Positions 18,894 through 27,757 of a stretch of DNA of 64,000 nt are shown here, one piece after another. Numbering within the stretch: position 1 is the stretch's first letter; each line of letters opens with the position of its first letter. The notes under the pieces are model-generated. The model worked only from the letters and a program-made list of their open reading frames with translations, did not search any database and was not told where the DNA came from. Source of the stretch: Bacteroidota bacterium (GTDB lineage: Bacteria > Bacteroidota > Bacteroidia > Sphingobacteriales > Sphingobacteriaceae); NCBI GenBank assembly GCA_026224775.1, contig JAMFRP010000007.1, positions 1 to 64,000 of the forward strand, in the 5' to 3' direction. Position numbers and translations under genes: made by a program.

Positions 18894-18917
18894 ACTATCT
18901 CGTCTACCTAAAATAAG

Positions 18918-18952
18918 AAAGGGAGCAAGTTTAAAACTTGCTCCCTTTTTGT
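18918..18952 (+). terminator. Intrinsic terminator of the MG2-domain gene
   Basis: A 13-bp stem AAAGGGAGCAAGT (18918-18930) and complement (18936-18948), loop TTAAA, followed by a T-run. Confidence 0.88.
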
Positions 18953-19007
18953 TTAGAATAATTTAATAGCATGCAGGTTACCTCCCTGCTACCGCGCTAT
19001 TCCGTCG

Positions 19008-19030
19008 CTCCCCATCCAGGGATGGAGGGG
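19008..19030. repeat. C/G-rich hairpin repeat fragment
   Basis: CTCCCCATCCAGG and the complementary GGATGGAGGGG form a small hairpin in the gap between two convergent genes. It resembles the C-rich palindromic elements elsewhere in the window but is not an obvious full copy. Confidence 0.4.
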
Positions 19031-19048
19031 ATTTAAATACTTATTAGC

Positions 19049-19819
19049 TTAAAGTTCTCTCACCCAAATATTTCTGAAGCTTAGTGGCTCGCTTTTATCT
19101 CCGTGTGCTTGTAGTTTTATTGGTGCCGGGCCATGAGCCTTGTACTCCGGTTTGCCGATATATAATGTTGAGCCCAATAGCGAAACATTGTTTTCAACAA
19201 CAACACCGTTATATATTACGGTTGCACGCGCAGGTGTGTTTAGCGAACCGTCGGTATTAAATGTTGGCGCGGTCCAGATCACATCATAGGTTTGCCATTC
19301 ACCCGGTGGCCTGGCTGGGTTTGCCAACGGAATAAACTGTTTGTATATGCTACCAGCCATGCCGTTAACGTAAGTTTTGTTTTTATATGAATCCAATACC
19401 TGCAACTCGTAGCCTGCATCGCCTTTGCCTAGTGATGCCAAAAACACACCACTGTTTCCTCTTGCCTGGCTGGTGCCGGTAATATCGGCAGGGATACGCC
19501 ATTCAATATGTAATTGGTAATTGGTGAACAACTTTTTTGTTTCGATATTGCCCGAATTTTTATTTACGGTAACAATGCCATCATGCACATTCCAATCCGC
19601 TGATTGCGTCCTGTCCTGGGCAGAAACCCATTGGCTAAGATTTGTACCATTGAATAAAATGATCGCGTCTGATGGAGCGTCGGCGCAGGTTTTACCTGGG
19701 GTAACTACAGCCGGTTCAGGGCTCCAAATTTCGGTATCTTCGGGTTTGGCGGTTTGTTGGGCATTAGCCATCATAGCACTTGCTGCTAATACCGCGGTTA
19801 ATAATATTTTATATTTCAT
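19049..19819 (-). CDS. Secreted DUF1080 (3-keto-disaccharide hydrolase-type) protein
   Basis: A 256-residue protein with a Sec signal peptide (to about residue 20, MANAQ). The DUF1080/PF06439 concanavalin-like domain is marked by DAIILFNGTNLSQWVS, DGIVTV, FTNYQLHIEWRIP, GNSGVFLASLG and YELQVLDSY. Members of this family have been shown to cleave 3-keto-glycosides. It is the last gene of an eight-gene minus-strand cluster with isomerases and Gfo/Idh/MocA oxidoreductases, the usual partners for oxidising a sugar at C3 and then cutting it. It is predicted to act in the periplasm. Spacing of 23 bases to the upstream isomerase supports co-transcription. Confidence 0.88.
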   Translation of the reverse strand: MKYKILLTAVLAASAMMANAQQTAKPEDTEIWSPEPAVVTPGKTCADAPSDAIILFNGTNLSQWVSAQDRTQSADWNVHDGIVTVNKNSGNIETKKLFTNYQLHIEWRIPADITGTSQARGNSGVFLASLGKGDAGYELQVLDSYKNKTYVNGMAGSIYKQFIPLANPARPPGEWQTYDVIWTAPTFNTDGSLNTPARATVIYNGVVVENNVSLLGSTLYIGKPEYKAHGPAPIKLQAHGDKSEPLSFRNIWVREL

Positions 19820-19842
19820 GTTAAATTAATTAATGATTGTTG

Positions 19843-20724
19843 TTAAACATGCAGCACATTTTTACAGTAGGCGCAGCTTTGCGCTATACTTACGTATGGG
19901 TCAATATTGGTATAGTTTTCCTGCTCCACTATAAAGTGTTTTACACCGGCTAACTTGGCATAAGCCATTATGGCTTTAAAGTCAATGGTACCGTTGCCAA
20001 CTTCGGTGTTTATATTATGATTGGCTTTGTCCATATCCTTAATATGAAACGCGAAGAACCTGCCCGGATGTTTTTTAATGATCTCTATCGGATCCTGACC
20101 GGTACGAACTACCCAATACAAGTCCATCTCCATTTTTACTAGATTTGGATCGGTATGCTCTAATATCGTATCATAAAAAGTAGTACCGTCAACCTGTTTC
20201 CACTCAAAATTATGATTATGATAACCGAATTTCAGACCTTGCTTTTTACATATTTCGGCAGCAGTACTTATTTTATCGGCAATCTTTTTAAAGTCATCAA
20301 CCGTTTTTATAAAATCACCATCCAGGTGCGGAACGATGATGTATTCCATACCTGTAATGTGCGCGGCATCAATATAGGTTTGCAGTTGGTCGGTATTTCC
20401 GGTAGCGAAAAAGCTATCGAACTCAAAATGCCCGCTTGGAGTGCGCAAACCATTATCTTTTAAGGTATTGCTAAACTGGGTTGCATCCAATCCCCAAAAA
20501 CCATCTTTTTTATTGTAGCCAAATGTTTCAACCTCTTTATAACCTGCTTTAGCTATTTTGGCTATAACATCTTTTACGTCGCCGCCTTTTAACTGTTCGC
20601 GAAGACTATATAGCTGAAGCCCTACTACATTGCTGTTTCCCTTTGCCATCACCAGCTTTGGGGCAATCATTATCCCGGCCGAAAGCATCCCAGCCTGGGT
20701 TAAAAACGTTCTTCTGTTTGTCAT
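19843..20724 (-). CDS. Exported sugar isomerase/epimerase (AP endonuclease 2-type TIM barrel), Tat signal
   Basis: A 293-residue protein that begins MTNRRTFLTQAGMLSAG, a twin-arginine signal. The TIM-barrel domain starts at VVGLQLYSLREQL. Metal ligands of the xylose-isomerase-like family are visible as the Glu in KEVETFG, His in GYHNHNFEW, Asp in MEMDLYW, His in FHIKDMD and Glu in VEQENY. Tat export suggests folding with metal before export to the periplasm. It sits between the cytochrome c and DUF1080 genes in one operon, 23 bases from each, and probably isomerises a product of the 3-keto-sugar route. The exact reaction is unknown. Confidence 0.85.
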   Translation of the reverse strand: MTNRRTFLTQAGMLSAGIMIAPKLVMAKGNSNVVGLQLYSLREQLKGGDVKDVIAKIAKAGYKEVETFGYNKKDGFWGLDATQFSNTLKDNGLRTPSGHFEFDSFFATGNTDQLQTYIDAAHITGMEYIIVPHLDGDFIKTVDDFKKIADKISTAAEICKKQGLKFGYHNHNFEWKQVDGTTFYDTILEHTDPNLVKMEMDLYWVVRTGQDPIEIIKKHPGRFFAFHIKDMDKANHNINTEVGNGTIDFKAIMAYAKLAGVKHFIVEQENYTNIDPYVSIAQSCAYCKNVLHV

Positions 20725-20747
20725 CGGTTTATATTGGGTTTGTTGGT

Positions 20748-21152
20748 TTATTTTTTGAGCGACAAGATGTACTTCACCATGTCCTGTGCATCTGTCATTG
20801 ACAAATTTGGGTGTGGCGACATGGCGATATTACCCCAGTTACCTGACCCACCTTTAATAATCTTATTAGCCAAAGTATCAATAACAGCTGGCGATGCTGT
20901 GTACTTATTAGCTACGTCGACATAAGCAGGGCCAATAATTTTCTGATCGAGCTTATGGCAGGTAAGGCAATCATTCTTTTGAATTAATGCTTCGCCTAAA
21001 GTATCCTTTACGGCTACAGATGTACTTTGGGTTGATGATGAAGTGGTTGTAGTGGTAACTGTGCTATCAGTACCTGAGCTATTGCTTGATTTGTTGTTTC
21101 CGCAAGCGGATATTGCCAGCGCGAGTCCGAAAATAATGAATGACTTTTTCAT
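20748..21152 (-). CDS. Lipoprotein class I cytochrome c
   Basis: A 134-residue protein with a lipobox (LAISAC, Cys17), a Ser/Thr-rich linker of about 35 residues, and one haem-binding CLTCH motif followed by the IIGPAY and AMSPHPNLS segments; the Met in the latter is the likely axial ligand. The C-terminal helix MVKYILSL is typical of cytochrome c. It lies inside the sugar cluster between two isomerase genes. Inferred role: electron acceptor for a periplasmic sugar dehydrogenase, passing electrons to the respiratory chain. The linker length suggests tethering to a membrane. Confidence 0.9.
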   Translation of the reverse strand: MKKSFIIFGLALAISACGNNKSSNSSGTDSTVTTTTTSSSTQSTSVAVKDTLGEALIQKNDCLTCHKLDQKIIGPAYVDVANKYTASPAVIDTLANKIIKGGSGNWGNIAMSPHPNLSMTDAQDMVKYILSLKK

Positions 21153-21174
21153 GTAGATGTTATTGTTATGTGTT

Positions 21175-22227
21175 TTATATTCCTAATATTTTTTTGTTGA
21201 AAGCTTCGTCGCCGCCTGATGAGGCGAAATCATCGAAAGCTTTATCAGTTACTTTGATGATGTGATTTTTGATAAACTCTGCTCCTTCACGTGCGCCATC
21301 TTCTGAATTTTTCAGGGCACACTCCCACTCCAATACTGCCCAGCCGCTAAAGTCATATTGCGCCAATTTGCTGAATATGCTTTTAAAATCAACTTGTCCA
21401 TCACCTAAAGAACGGAAGCGCCCTGCCCTGTTTATCCAGCTTTGGTAACCGCCATAAACACCTTGCCTGCCGGTTGGGTTAAACTCGGCATCCTTTACAT
21501 GGAACATTTTGATACGTTCGTGATAGATGTCGATATATTCCAGGTAATCCAAACATTGCAATACAAAGTGCGATGGATCATATAACAAACATGCCCGCGG
21601 ATGGTTGTTTACCTTCTCTAAAAACATTTCGTAGGTGATGCCATCGTGCAAGTCTTCGCCGGGGTGAATTTCGTAGCAAAGGTCAATTCCATATTCGTCG
21701 TAAACATTAAGGATTGGTTCCCAGCGTTTGGCGAGTTCAGTAAAGGCATCCTCAACAATTCCTGCAGGGCGTTGCGGCCATGGATACATCATTTGCCATA
21801 TGAGCGCACCACTGAAGGTAACACTGGCATTCAAACCTAAATTTTGGGATGCTTTAGCGGCATACCTTAATTGCTGGACGGCCCACTCCTGCCTTGCTTT
21901 AGGATTATTACGATAAGCTTCGGGTGCGAAACCATCAAATAATTGATCGTAAGCCGGGTTGACAGCAACTAACTGGCCTTGTAGGTGGGTTGATAGTTCA
22001 GTGATCTCTAATCCGCAATCCTTAACCAAACCATTCAACTCATCGGCGTAGGTTTTGCTTTCGGCAGCTTTTTTCAGGTCGATGAACCGATCATCCAATG
22101 TGGGTAATTGCACACCTTTATAGCCTAAATCTTTTGCCCAGTGGCAGATGGATTTTAAATTATTAAAAGGTTCATCGGCACCTATAAATTGCGCTAAAAA
22201 TATTGCAGGGCCTTTAATGGTTTTCAT
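21175..22227 (-). CDS. Cytoplasmic sugar isomerase/epimerase (TIM barrel)
   Basis: A 350-residue protein without any export signal, unlike the other two isomerases in the cluster. It has the xylose-isomerase-like TIM-barrel motifs KGVQLPTLD, LCYEIHPGEDLHDG (Glu, His), LLYDPSHFVLQ (Asp, His), MFHVKDAEF (His, Asp) and VLEWECA (Glu). It is likely a metal-dependent isomerase or epimerase acting on the cytoplasmic sugar product. It is 22 bases upstream of the cytochrome gene; a palindromic repeat (22242-22328) separates it from the Gfo/Idh/MocA gene before it. Confidence 0.85.
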   Translation of the reverse strand: MKTIKGPAIFLAQFIGADEPFNNLKSICHWAKDLGYKGVQLPTLDDRFIDLKKAAESKTYADELNGLVKDCGLEITELSTHLQGQLVAVNPAYDQLFDGFAPEAYRNNPKARQEWAVQQLRYAAKASQNLGLNASVTFSGALIWQMMYPWPQRPAGIVEDAFTELAKRWEPILNVYDEYGIDLCYEIHPGEDLHDGITYEMFLEKVNNHPRACLLYDPSHFVLQCLDYLEYIDIYHERIKMFHVKDAEFNPTGRQGVYGGYQSWINRAGRFRSLGDGQVDFKSIFSKLAQYDFSGWAVLEWECALKNSEDGAREGAEFIKNHIIKVTDKAFDDFASSGGDEAFNKKILGI

Positions 22228-22241
22228 AGTTTATTTCTTTT

Positions 22242-22328
22242 TGTCATTTCCGTAGGCAGAAATCTTCTGCGGCTTGCATAGTTCGCGGTGCATATTGAAG
22301 AAGATTTCTCTCTATGTTCGAAATGACA
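22242..22328. repeat. Full-length palindromic intergenic repeat (TGTCATTTC type)
   Basis: The ends TGTCATTTC (22242-22250) and GAAATGACA (22320-22328) are perfect reverse complements, and inner arms AGAAATCTTCT (22258-22268) and AGAAGATTTCT (22299-22309) pair as well. It lies inside the sugar operon between two same-strand genes. Half copies are at 43321-43358 and 45556-45590. Confidence 0.75.
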
Positions 22329-22336
22329 GTTTTCTT

Positions 22337-23488
22337 TTATATTTTAAAATCAGTCCACTTAGCATCTGATTTACCTGATGCGATCACGTTCTCCACAAAA
22401 GCCATCCCTCTAATGCCGTCTTCTATACCGGGATAATCGAGCCATTCCTTTTCAGCTGGTTTTCCGGCAATATCCGCTTTAATACTTAACGCAAAGTTGC
22501 GGTATAAATTGGCGAATGCTTCCAGGTATCCTTCCGGGTGGCCCGCTGGAACACGAGCGTTGTGCGTAGCGTATGAACTTAAATAGCCTGCGCCTGTGCG
22601 TAATATTTCAGCCGGTTTGTCTAACCATTTTAATAGTAAGGTGTTGGCATTATCCTGCTGCCATTCAAGTCCGCCTTTTTCGCCATAAACCCTTACTTTG
22701 ATATTATTTTCGTCGCCAGCGGCAACTTGCGATGCTATCAATACACCACTAGCGCCATTATTGAATTTTAACAAGGCAGCACCGTCATCATCCAATCTTC
22801 GGCCTTCAACAACGGTATTAATATCGGCACAAAGTTTAATTACCTGCAGGCCGCTCACGTATTCGGCTAAGTTAAAGGCATGCGTACCTATATCGCCCAT
22901 GGCACCGGCTATACCGCTTTTGGTTGGGTCGGTTCGCCAGCTTGCTTGCTTGTTATTTTCACCTTCTAAAAAAGTACTTAGCCAGCCTTGCGGATACTCT
23001 ACATAAACCTTTCTGATCTTGCCTAATTTACCTTCTGAAACCACTTGCCTGGCCTCTTTAACCATAGGGTAACCGGTATAGGTATGGGTAAGGCAAAATC
23101 GTTTACCACTTGTTTTAACAACTTTTTCAAGTTCTTTTGCCTCGGCAAGCGAAAAAGTCATCGGTTTATCCAATATCACATGAAAACCGCTTTCCAATGC
23201 CAGTTTAGCCGGACCGAAATGCAGGTGATTTGGAGTTACAATACTGATTACTTGCACACGCACATCTTCAGGTAATTGTTTTTCCTTTTCGAGGAGTTCC
23301 TGGTACGACGCATAAACCCTATCCGGAGATAAACCCAACAATAAACCACTTGCTTTAGCCTTTTCCGCATTGCTGCTGAACGCGCCGCAAACCAGTTCAT
23401 ATTCGTCGTCCATACGGGCGGCGATGCGGTGGACACTGCCTATAAATGCGCCCTGTCCACCGCCTATCATTCCTAATCTTAACTTCAT
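22337..23488 (-). CDS. Cytoplasmic Gfo/Idh/MocA family oxidoreductase
   Basis: A 383-residue protein. It has an intact dinucleotide-binding loop (MIGGGQGAFIGSVH), VISIVTPNHLHFGPAK, the conserved Lys in ILDKPMTF, and the DIGTHAFNLAEY segment with the catalytic-region Asp/His. There is no signal peptide, so it is cytoplasmic, in contrast to the Tat-exported paralogue 3 bases upstream. It is predicted to be an NAD(P)-dependent oxidoreductase that oxidises or reduces a sugar hydroxyl, probably reducing the keto-sugar taken up from the periplasm. Substrate unknown. Confidence 0.9.
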   Translation of the reverse strand: MKLRLGMIGGGQGAFIGSVHRIAARMDDEYELVCGAFSSNAEKAKASGLLLGLSPDRVYASYQELLEKEKQLPEDVRVQVISIVTPNHLHFGPAKLALESGFHVILDKPMTFSLAEAKELEKVVKTSGKRFCLTHTYTGYPMVKEARQVVSEGKLGKIRKVYVEYPQGWLSTFLEGENNKQASWRTDPTKSGIAGAMGDIGTHAFNLAEYVSGLQVIKLCADINTVVEGRRLDDDGAALLKFNNGASGVLIASQVAAGDENNIKVRVYGEKGGLEWQQDNANTLLLKWLDKPAEILRTGAGYLSSYATHNARVPAGHPEGYLEAFANLYRNFALSIKADIAGKPAEKEWLDYPGIEDGIRGMAFVENVIASGKSDAKWTDFKI

Positions 23489-23491
23489 ATA

Positions 23492-24952
23492 TTAACTTAA
23501 CACTTTCCAGCCTTCGCGGTACTCGCGTTTTATGAATCGGTTTACATCATCAAAATTAGTTACCCGCATGGCATCATTATCCCAAATCAGTTTTATGTTT
23601 TGGCCTGGATAATTAAAGCCTTTGCCATCCGCACGTTGTTTTTGAATATCATGCCCACGGATAGAGAGATTTGCCATCAACAATGCCTCTGTTAACGGAC
23701 CAGCCAGTTTAAATGGTGAGCTTACATCATCAGGTTTACCGGCAATAGCTGCATTTACCCATTGCGCGTAATGCCCGTCTTGTCCGCCCGGTACACGCTT
23801 AATTGTTTGTGGTACAGTAGACTCAGCTGTACGCGAGGTTGGCAATAACTGCGGATTTAATGAGTAAGTACTAGCCATCATTTTTCCTTTTGTGCCGATG
23901 AAGAGCATGCCATTGCCATTATCGCCGAAATCTTCATTCGGGCCTAATTCAACAGGCCGTTCGGGTTGTATACCGCCGTCCATCCAGTGTACGGTAACAT
24001 CGCCCTGTGTCTTAGCTGTTTTAGGGAAAGTTAAAGTGATATGGCTTGATGGCGGACAACTATCCGGGAAATATCCTTTTTGAAAATTATCTACATAAAC
24101 AGTTCCCACGCTTGATTGCACATCCTTAACATATTGCAGATCAAGTACACGGAATGGCGCTTCCACAATGTGGCAACCCATATCACCAAGTGCACCAGTT
24201 CCATAATCCCACCAGCCACGCCAATTGAATGGCACTAACTTGTTTACATAATCTTTAGACGGAGCGGTTCCTAACCACAAATCCCAATCCAGTTCTTTGG
24301 GGATATCGGCTTTAGTTGTGGGCCATGGGATACCTTGCGGCCAAACCGGGCGATCTGTCCAGCAATAAACGGTGTGTACATCGCCAATTTCGCCTGCATC
24401 ATACCATTCGCGCAAGCGCCTTACCCCATCGTTTGATGAGCCCTGATTACCCATTTGGGTTACTACATTATATTTTTTTGCCGCATGTGTTAAGGCACGA
24501 GCCTCAAATACATCATGTGCCAATGGTTTTTGTACGTATACATGCTTGCCCATCTGCATAGCTGAAAGCGCTACGATAGCATGATTATGATCGGGAATAG
24601 ATACGGATACGGCATCAAAGTTTTTGTGATCCTTATCCAGCATCTCGCGCCAGTCTTTATAAAATTTAGCTTTCGGGAATTTGGCTACCGTTTTGGCGGC
24701 GCTGCGCGTATCAACATCGCATAGATAGCCAATTTCGGCATTGCCACTAGCGTAGAAATTGGCAATGTCGCTTTGGCCCTTGCCACCTGCACCAACCGAT
24801 GCAATTACCAGTTTATCGCTTGGTGCAATAAAGCCTTTTCCGCCTAAAACATAGCGGGGAACAATCATGATGCCTGCAGCCGCAATAGAACTGCTTTTAA
24901 TAAAACCTCTGCGCGAGGTATTTAAAGATGAATCAATTGGTTTATTGGTCAT
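23492..24952 (-). CDS. Tat-exported Gfo/Idh/MocA family oxidoreductase
   Basis: A 486-residue protein with a twin-arginine signal (SRRGFIKSSSIAAAG, about residues 13-27). It has a Rossmann loop (SVGAGGKGQSD), SIPDHNHA, the VQKPLAHD motif (Gln-Lys-Pro rather than Glu-Lys-Pro), GNQGSSNDG and the GALGDMGCHIVEAPF segment. Tat export of folded protein fits a cofactor bound before export, as in glucose-fructose oxidoreductase. It starts the 4-gene run ending in the cytochrome gene and follows an isomerase gene by 105 bases. Substrate is unknown; oxidation of a glycoside at C3 is inferred from context. Confidence 0.9.
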   Translation of the reverse strand: MTNKPIDSSLNTSRRGFIKSSSIAAAGIMIVPRYVLGGKGFIAPSDKLVIASVGAGGKGQSDIANFYASGNAEIGYLCDVDTRSAAKTVAKFPKAKFYKDWREMLDKDHKNFDAVSVSIPDHNHAIVALSAMQMGKHVYVQKPLAHDVFEARALTHAAKKYNVVTQMGNQGSSNDGVRRLREWYDAGEIGDVHTVYCWTDRPVWPQGIPWPTTKADIPKELDWDLWLGTAPSKDYVNKLVPFNWRGWWDYGTGALGDMGCHIVEAPFRVLDLQYVKDVQSSVGTVYVDNFQKGYFPDSCPPSSHITLTFPKTAKTQGDVTVHWMDGGIQPERPVELGPNEDFGDNGNGMLFIGTKGKMMASTYSLNPQLLPTSRTAESTVPQTIKRVPGGQDGHYAQWVNAAIAGKPDDVSSPFKLAGPLTEALLMANLSIRGHDIQKQRADGKGFNYPGQNIKLIWDNDAMRVTNFDDVNRFIKREYREGWKVLS

Positions 24953-25057
24953 TGGTTATAAATTAGTTATAATAGGTAGTTATAAAATCAATTTAGCTCC
25001 GGTACATCAAACTTAGTAATTTATTTAAAAAGATACACCACGCCATAAATATGTTAC

Positions 25058-25963
25058 TTAATATCCCCAATCCTGCATAACTTTCAGGTCAATCGCAGTA
25101 CTGGCTACCGGGTCCATTCCCTGGTAATCTTCCTGTTCAATAATAAATTGAGATGTGCCGGTTTTGCGGGCTGCTTTTAATATCTCTTTTAATGGTAATA
25201 AGCCCTTACCAAGCAAGGTGTTTTCATACTTACCATCGTCTTTTCTAATTACATCCTTTACATGCATTAGCTCAAACCTGCCGGAATATTTCTTGATATA
25301 ATCCATTGGCATAGCGCCTGCTGCATACATATTGCCAATATCCAATTGCTGGGTAACCAAAGCAGGATCAGTATTGGCTAATATTAAATCGTACATCCTA
25401 TCGTTGCCAAATATGGTTCTGAATTCGAAATCGTGATTATGGTAACCGAATACCAGGCCTTTGCTTTTACATAGCTCGCCGCATTTGTTAAATACATCCA
25501 TAAATGCTTTAAAGGCATTAAAATCATGCTTTAAATTATCGTCCAGACCGGGGCTTATCAGGTATTTTTGGTGGATGTCTAATGAATCATCAAGGGTTCT
25601 TTTCCATTCATCTGTAAAATCATTGTTGGCGGCATCCCAGTGCTTTTGTTGTAATACCACATGGCCGCTGGTCATGTTCAGCAGGGTATCATCCAAAACT
25701 TTTTTAAAATCTTTAACACTTAAGCCGTAAAATTTACCATCGCTATAACCTGCATGCTCTAAATGCTTATAGCCGATTGTCGCTAATTGCTTAAGTGTGC
25801 CTGTTGGGTCGGCGTGCATAGCGTCACGTACGGTATAAAGCTGCAGGCCAATACGTTCAATTTCTTTTGCTGGGGATGAAAAAAGATCGTTAGGTAATAA
25901 AGCCGTGCCAGCCGCTAAAACAGCGCTGTTTATTAAAAATTTCCTGCGGGATGTTTGCATCAT
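25058..25963 (-). CDS. Exported sugar isomerase/epimerase, Tat signal
   Basis: A 301-residue protein with a twin-arginine signal MMQTSRRKFLINSAVLAAG. The TIM barrel has IGLQLYTVRDAM, GYKHLEHAGY (Glu), FGYHNHDFEF (His), TQQLDIGNMY (Asp), LMHVKDV (His) and IIEQEDY (Glu), so the metal ligands are intact. It is similar to the isomerase at 19843 but diverged. Its start is 2 bases after the stop of the propeller gene, so it is translationally coupled to it. It is a candidate periplasmic isomerase or epimerase for keto-sugars. Confidence 0.87.
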   Translation of the reverse strand: MMQTSRRKFLINSAVLAAGTALLPNDLFSSPAKEIERIGLQLYTVRDAMHADPTGTLKQLATIGYKHLEHAGYSDGKFYGLSVKDFKKVLDDTLLNMTSGHVVLQQKHWDAANNDFTDEWKRTLDDSLDIHQKYLISPGLDDNLKHDFNAFKAFMDVFNKCGELCKSKGLVFGYHNHDFEFRTIFGNDRMYDLILANTDPALVTQQLDIGNMYAAGAMPMDYIKKYSGRFELMHVKDVIRKDDGKYENTLLGKGLLPLKEILKAARKTGTSQFIIEQEDYQGMDPVASTAIDLKVMQDWGY

Positions 25964-25965
25964 GA

Positions 25966-27483
25966 TTATTGGGCTATTGGAAATACAGGAAACAATAATT
26001 GTGTATTGCTCACAAAGGCTAAATGCTTGCTATCGGGCGACCATGATGGGGTATTGATAGTACCCTGACCGCCATATAGGTAAGCCACCACTTTTATTGA
26101 ACCGCCGCCAACCGGCATTACCCTAAGGTATACATGTTTATAAAAAGGATGATCGCCGGGAGCAACTTCGTTTTTCATGAAGGATATAAATTCGATCATC
26201 TTGCCATCCGGCGAAACATGCGGAAACCAGTTATCATAATCGTCATTGGTTACCTGTGTTTGATTACTGCCGTCGGGATTCATGCGCCAGATCTGCATCA
26301 GGCCGCTGCGGACTGAGCAGAAATAGATGTATTTTCCATCCGGTGTGTATTCCGCGCCGTCATCAAGGCCTGGCGCATTGGTTAACCTGATTTCCTTGCC
26401 TCCTTTTGAGGGGACTTTGTAAATATCATATTCGTTATTCCTATCGCCACAAAAAACAATATACTTACCATCGGGCGACCAGCCGTGCATGTATGACGGG
26501 CCGATTGGCGTTAATTGCCTTGCTTCGCCACCGGTTGATGGGATGATATAGCCGATTGAACCATCTTTTTCGCTATTGCTGATCGCCAGCCATTTGCCAT
26601 CGAAGGATAATACATGATCGTTATTATTATTTTTAGCTACACCAGTATTTAATACCCGCGGGGTGTTGGTTTTCAAATCATATTTATACAGCAAACCATT
26701 ACTGTTATAGATCAGTGATTTACCACCCTTCGTCCAGTTTGGGGCTTGCAGCGATTGTGACGATTGGTAGATGATACGGCTGTTATTATTTTCCAGGTTC
26801 AATATTTGAATATCGCTGCCGATGTATTTTTGATAGCCGTTCGCACCATTGGCAGGAACAACAACACGTACGTTATTAAATATAGCAGTTTCGGAAACAT
26901 TTGGATTGTGCGAACAGACAAATAAGCCCACATAAACTTCATCGCCCAGATCAAGATCTTCAACCTTTTCGGTAACAAAGGTTTCGCCGTTACACGCTAC
27001 CGACATGGTATAAGTATTGCCCTTTCTTTCAATCTGAATAACATCAGCATGAGTAATAGTTGATTTTATCTCTTCAGTTTGAGCACCAATGGTACGCCTG
27101 AATTGTAACGAGGTTAAACCATCGCCATGTACCACGGCGTTAACGTGTTTTGAATTGGAATCAAGCGATGTACGGATCATCCAACCGAGCTTGCGGTGCA
27201 TCTCTACTCCTTTACCTAAAAAGGCGGCACTGGTAGTTAATATAAAATCGCCCTTTATACGTTTATAAACATAATGAAAAGCATCATGATCAAACCAGAT
27301 ATTATAACCTGAACCGGTAATTTTATATTGTTGTGATCCGGGCTCATATAATGCTGTGCCGGGGAGCTTTACATTGCCTACATCAGTCTGCTTATCAAAT
27401 ATCCCTAAATTTTGAGCTGAAACGGTTTGGCTGAAGAACACGGCGCATAAAAAACAAATCAATAGCGATGACTTTGCATTCAT
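25966..27483 (-). CDS. Secreted TolB-like WD40/PD40 propeller protein with N-terminal lectin-like domain
   Basis: A 505-residue protein with a Sec signal (to about residue 23, VSAQ). Residues about 30-210 form a jelly-roll like domain (YNIWFDHDAFHYVYKRIKGDFILT, LGWMIRTSLD), which resembles DUF1349/LamG-like carbohydrate-binding folds. Residues about 220-500 contain TolB-type propeller repeats: SFDGKWLAISN, SPDGKYIVFCG, TPDGKYIYFCS, SPDGKMIEFIS and SPDSKHLAFVS. It is probably a surface or periplasmic carbohydrate-binding protein. It is the first gene of the cluster; a weak promoter-like TACCTTTA lies about 30-45 bases upstream of the start. Confidence 0.8.
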   Translation of the reverse strand: MNAKSSLLICFLCAVFFSQTVSAQNLGIFDKQTDVGNVKLPGTALYEPGSQQYKITGSGYNIWFDHDAFHYVYKRIKGDFILTTSAAFLGKGVEMHRKLGWMIRTSLDSNSKHVNAVVHGDGLTSLQFRRTIGAQTEEIKSTITHADVIQIERKGNTYTMSVACNGETFVTEKVEDLDLGDEVYVGLFVCSHNPNVSETAIFNNVRVVVPANGANGYQKYIGSDIQILNLENNNSRIIYQSSQSLQAPNWTKGGKSLIYNSNGLLYKYDLKTNTPRVLNTGVAKNNNNDHVLSFDGKWLAISNSEKDGSIGYIIPSTGGEARQLTPIGPSYMHGWSPDGKYIVFCGDRNNEYDIYKVPSKGGKEIRLTNAPGLDDGAEYTPDGKYIYFCSVRSGLMQIWRMNPDGSNQTQVTNDDYDNWFPHVSPDGKMIEFISFMKNEVAPGDHPFYKHVYLRVMPVGGGSIKVVAYLYGGQGTINTPSWSPDSKHLAFVSNTQLLFPVFPIAQ

Positions 27484-27705
27484 AATACAGGTAGTGTAAT
27501 GGTTAATTGGCAGGCTAAAGGTAATTAATCCCTACAGAAAAAAGGTAGTATTTTTTTAGCGAAAAGTTTTCTTTTTGATAGAATAGCAGCCTGAAAGTTA
27601 CTTTAAATCATGCCATTGCTAAGAAAAGAAGCAATGATGGTAAAATTTGAGCTTGTTCTGTAAAAAATATGGGATTGCCTCGCTTCGCAATTACGCTTTG
27701 TTTAA

Positions 27706-27743
27706 CAAAAAAGGGAGATACATATTGCATCTCCCTTTTTATT
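27706..27743 (-). terminator. Bidirectional intrinsic terminator of the small basic secreted gene
   Basis: A 12-bp stem AAAAAGGGAGAT (27708-27719) and its complement (27729-27740) with A- and T-runs on either side. It follows the stop of the gene at 27758-27949 when read on the minus strand. The stretch 27484-27705 holds short degenerate repeat pieces (GATTGCCTCGCTTCGCAATTACG) and nothing coding. Confidence 0.8.
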
Positions 27744-27757
27744 TCTTAACCAGGTTA

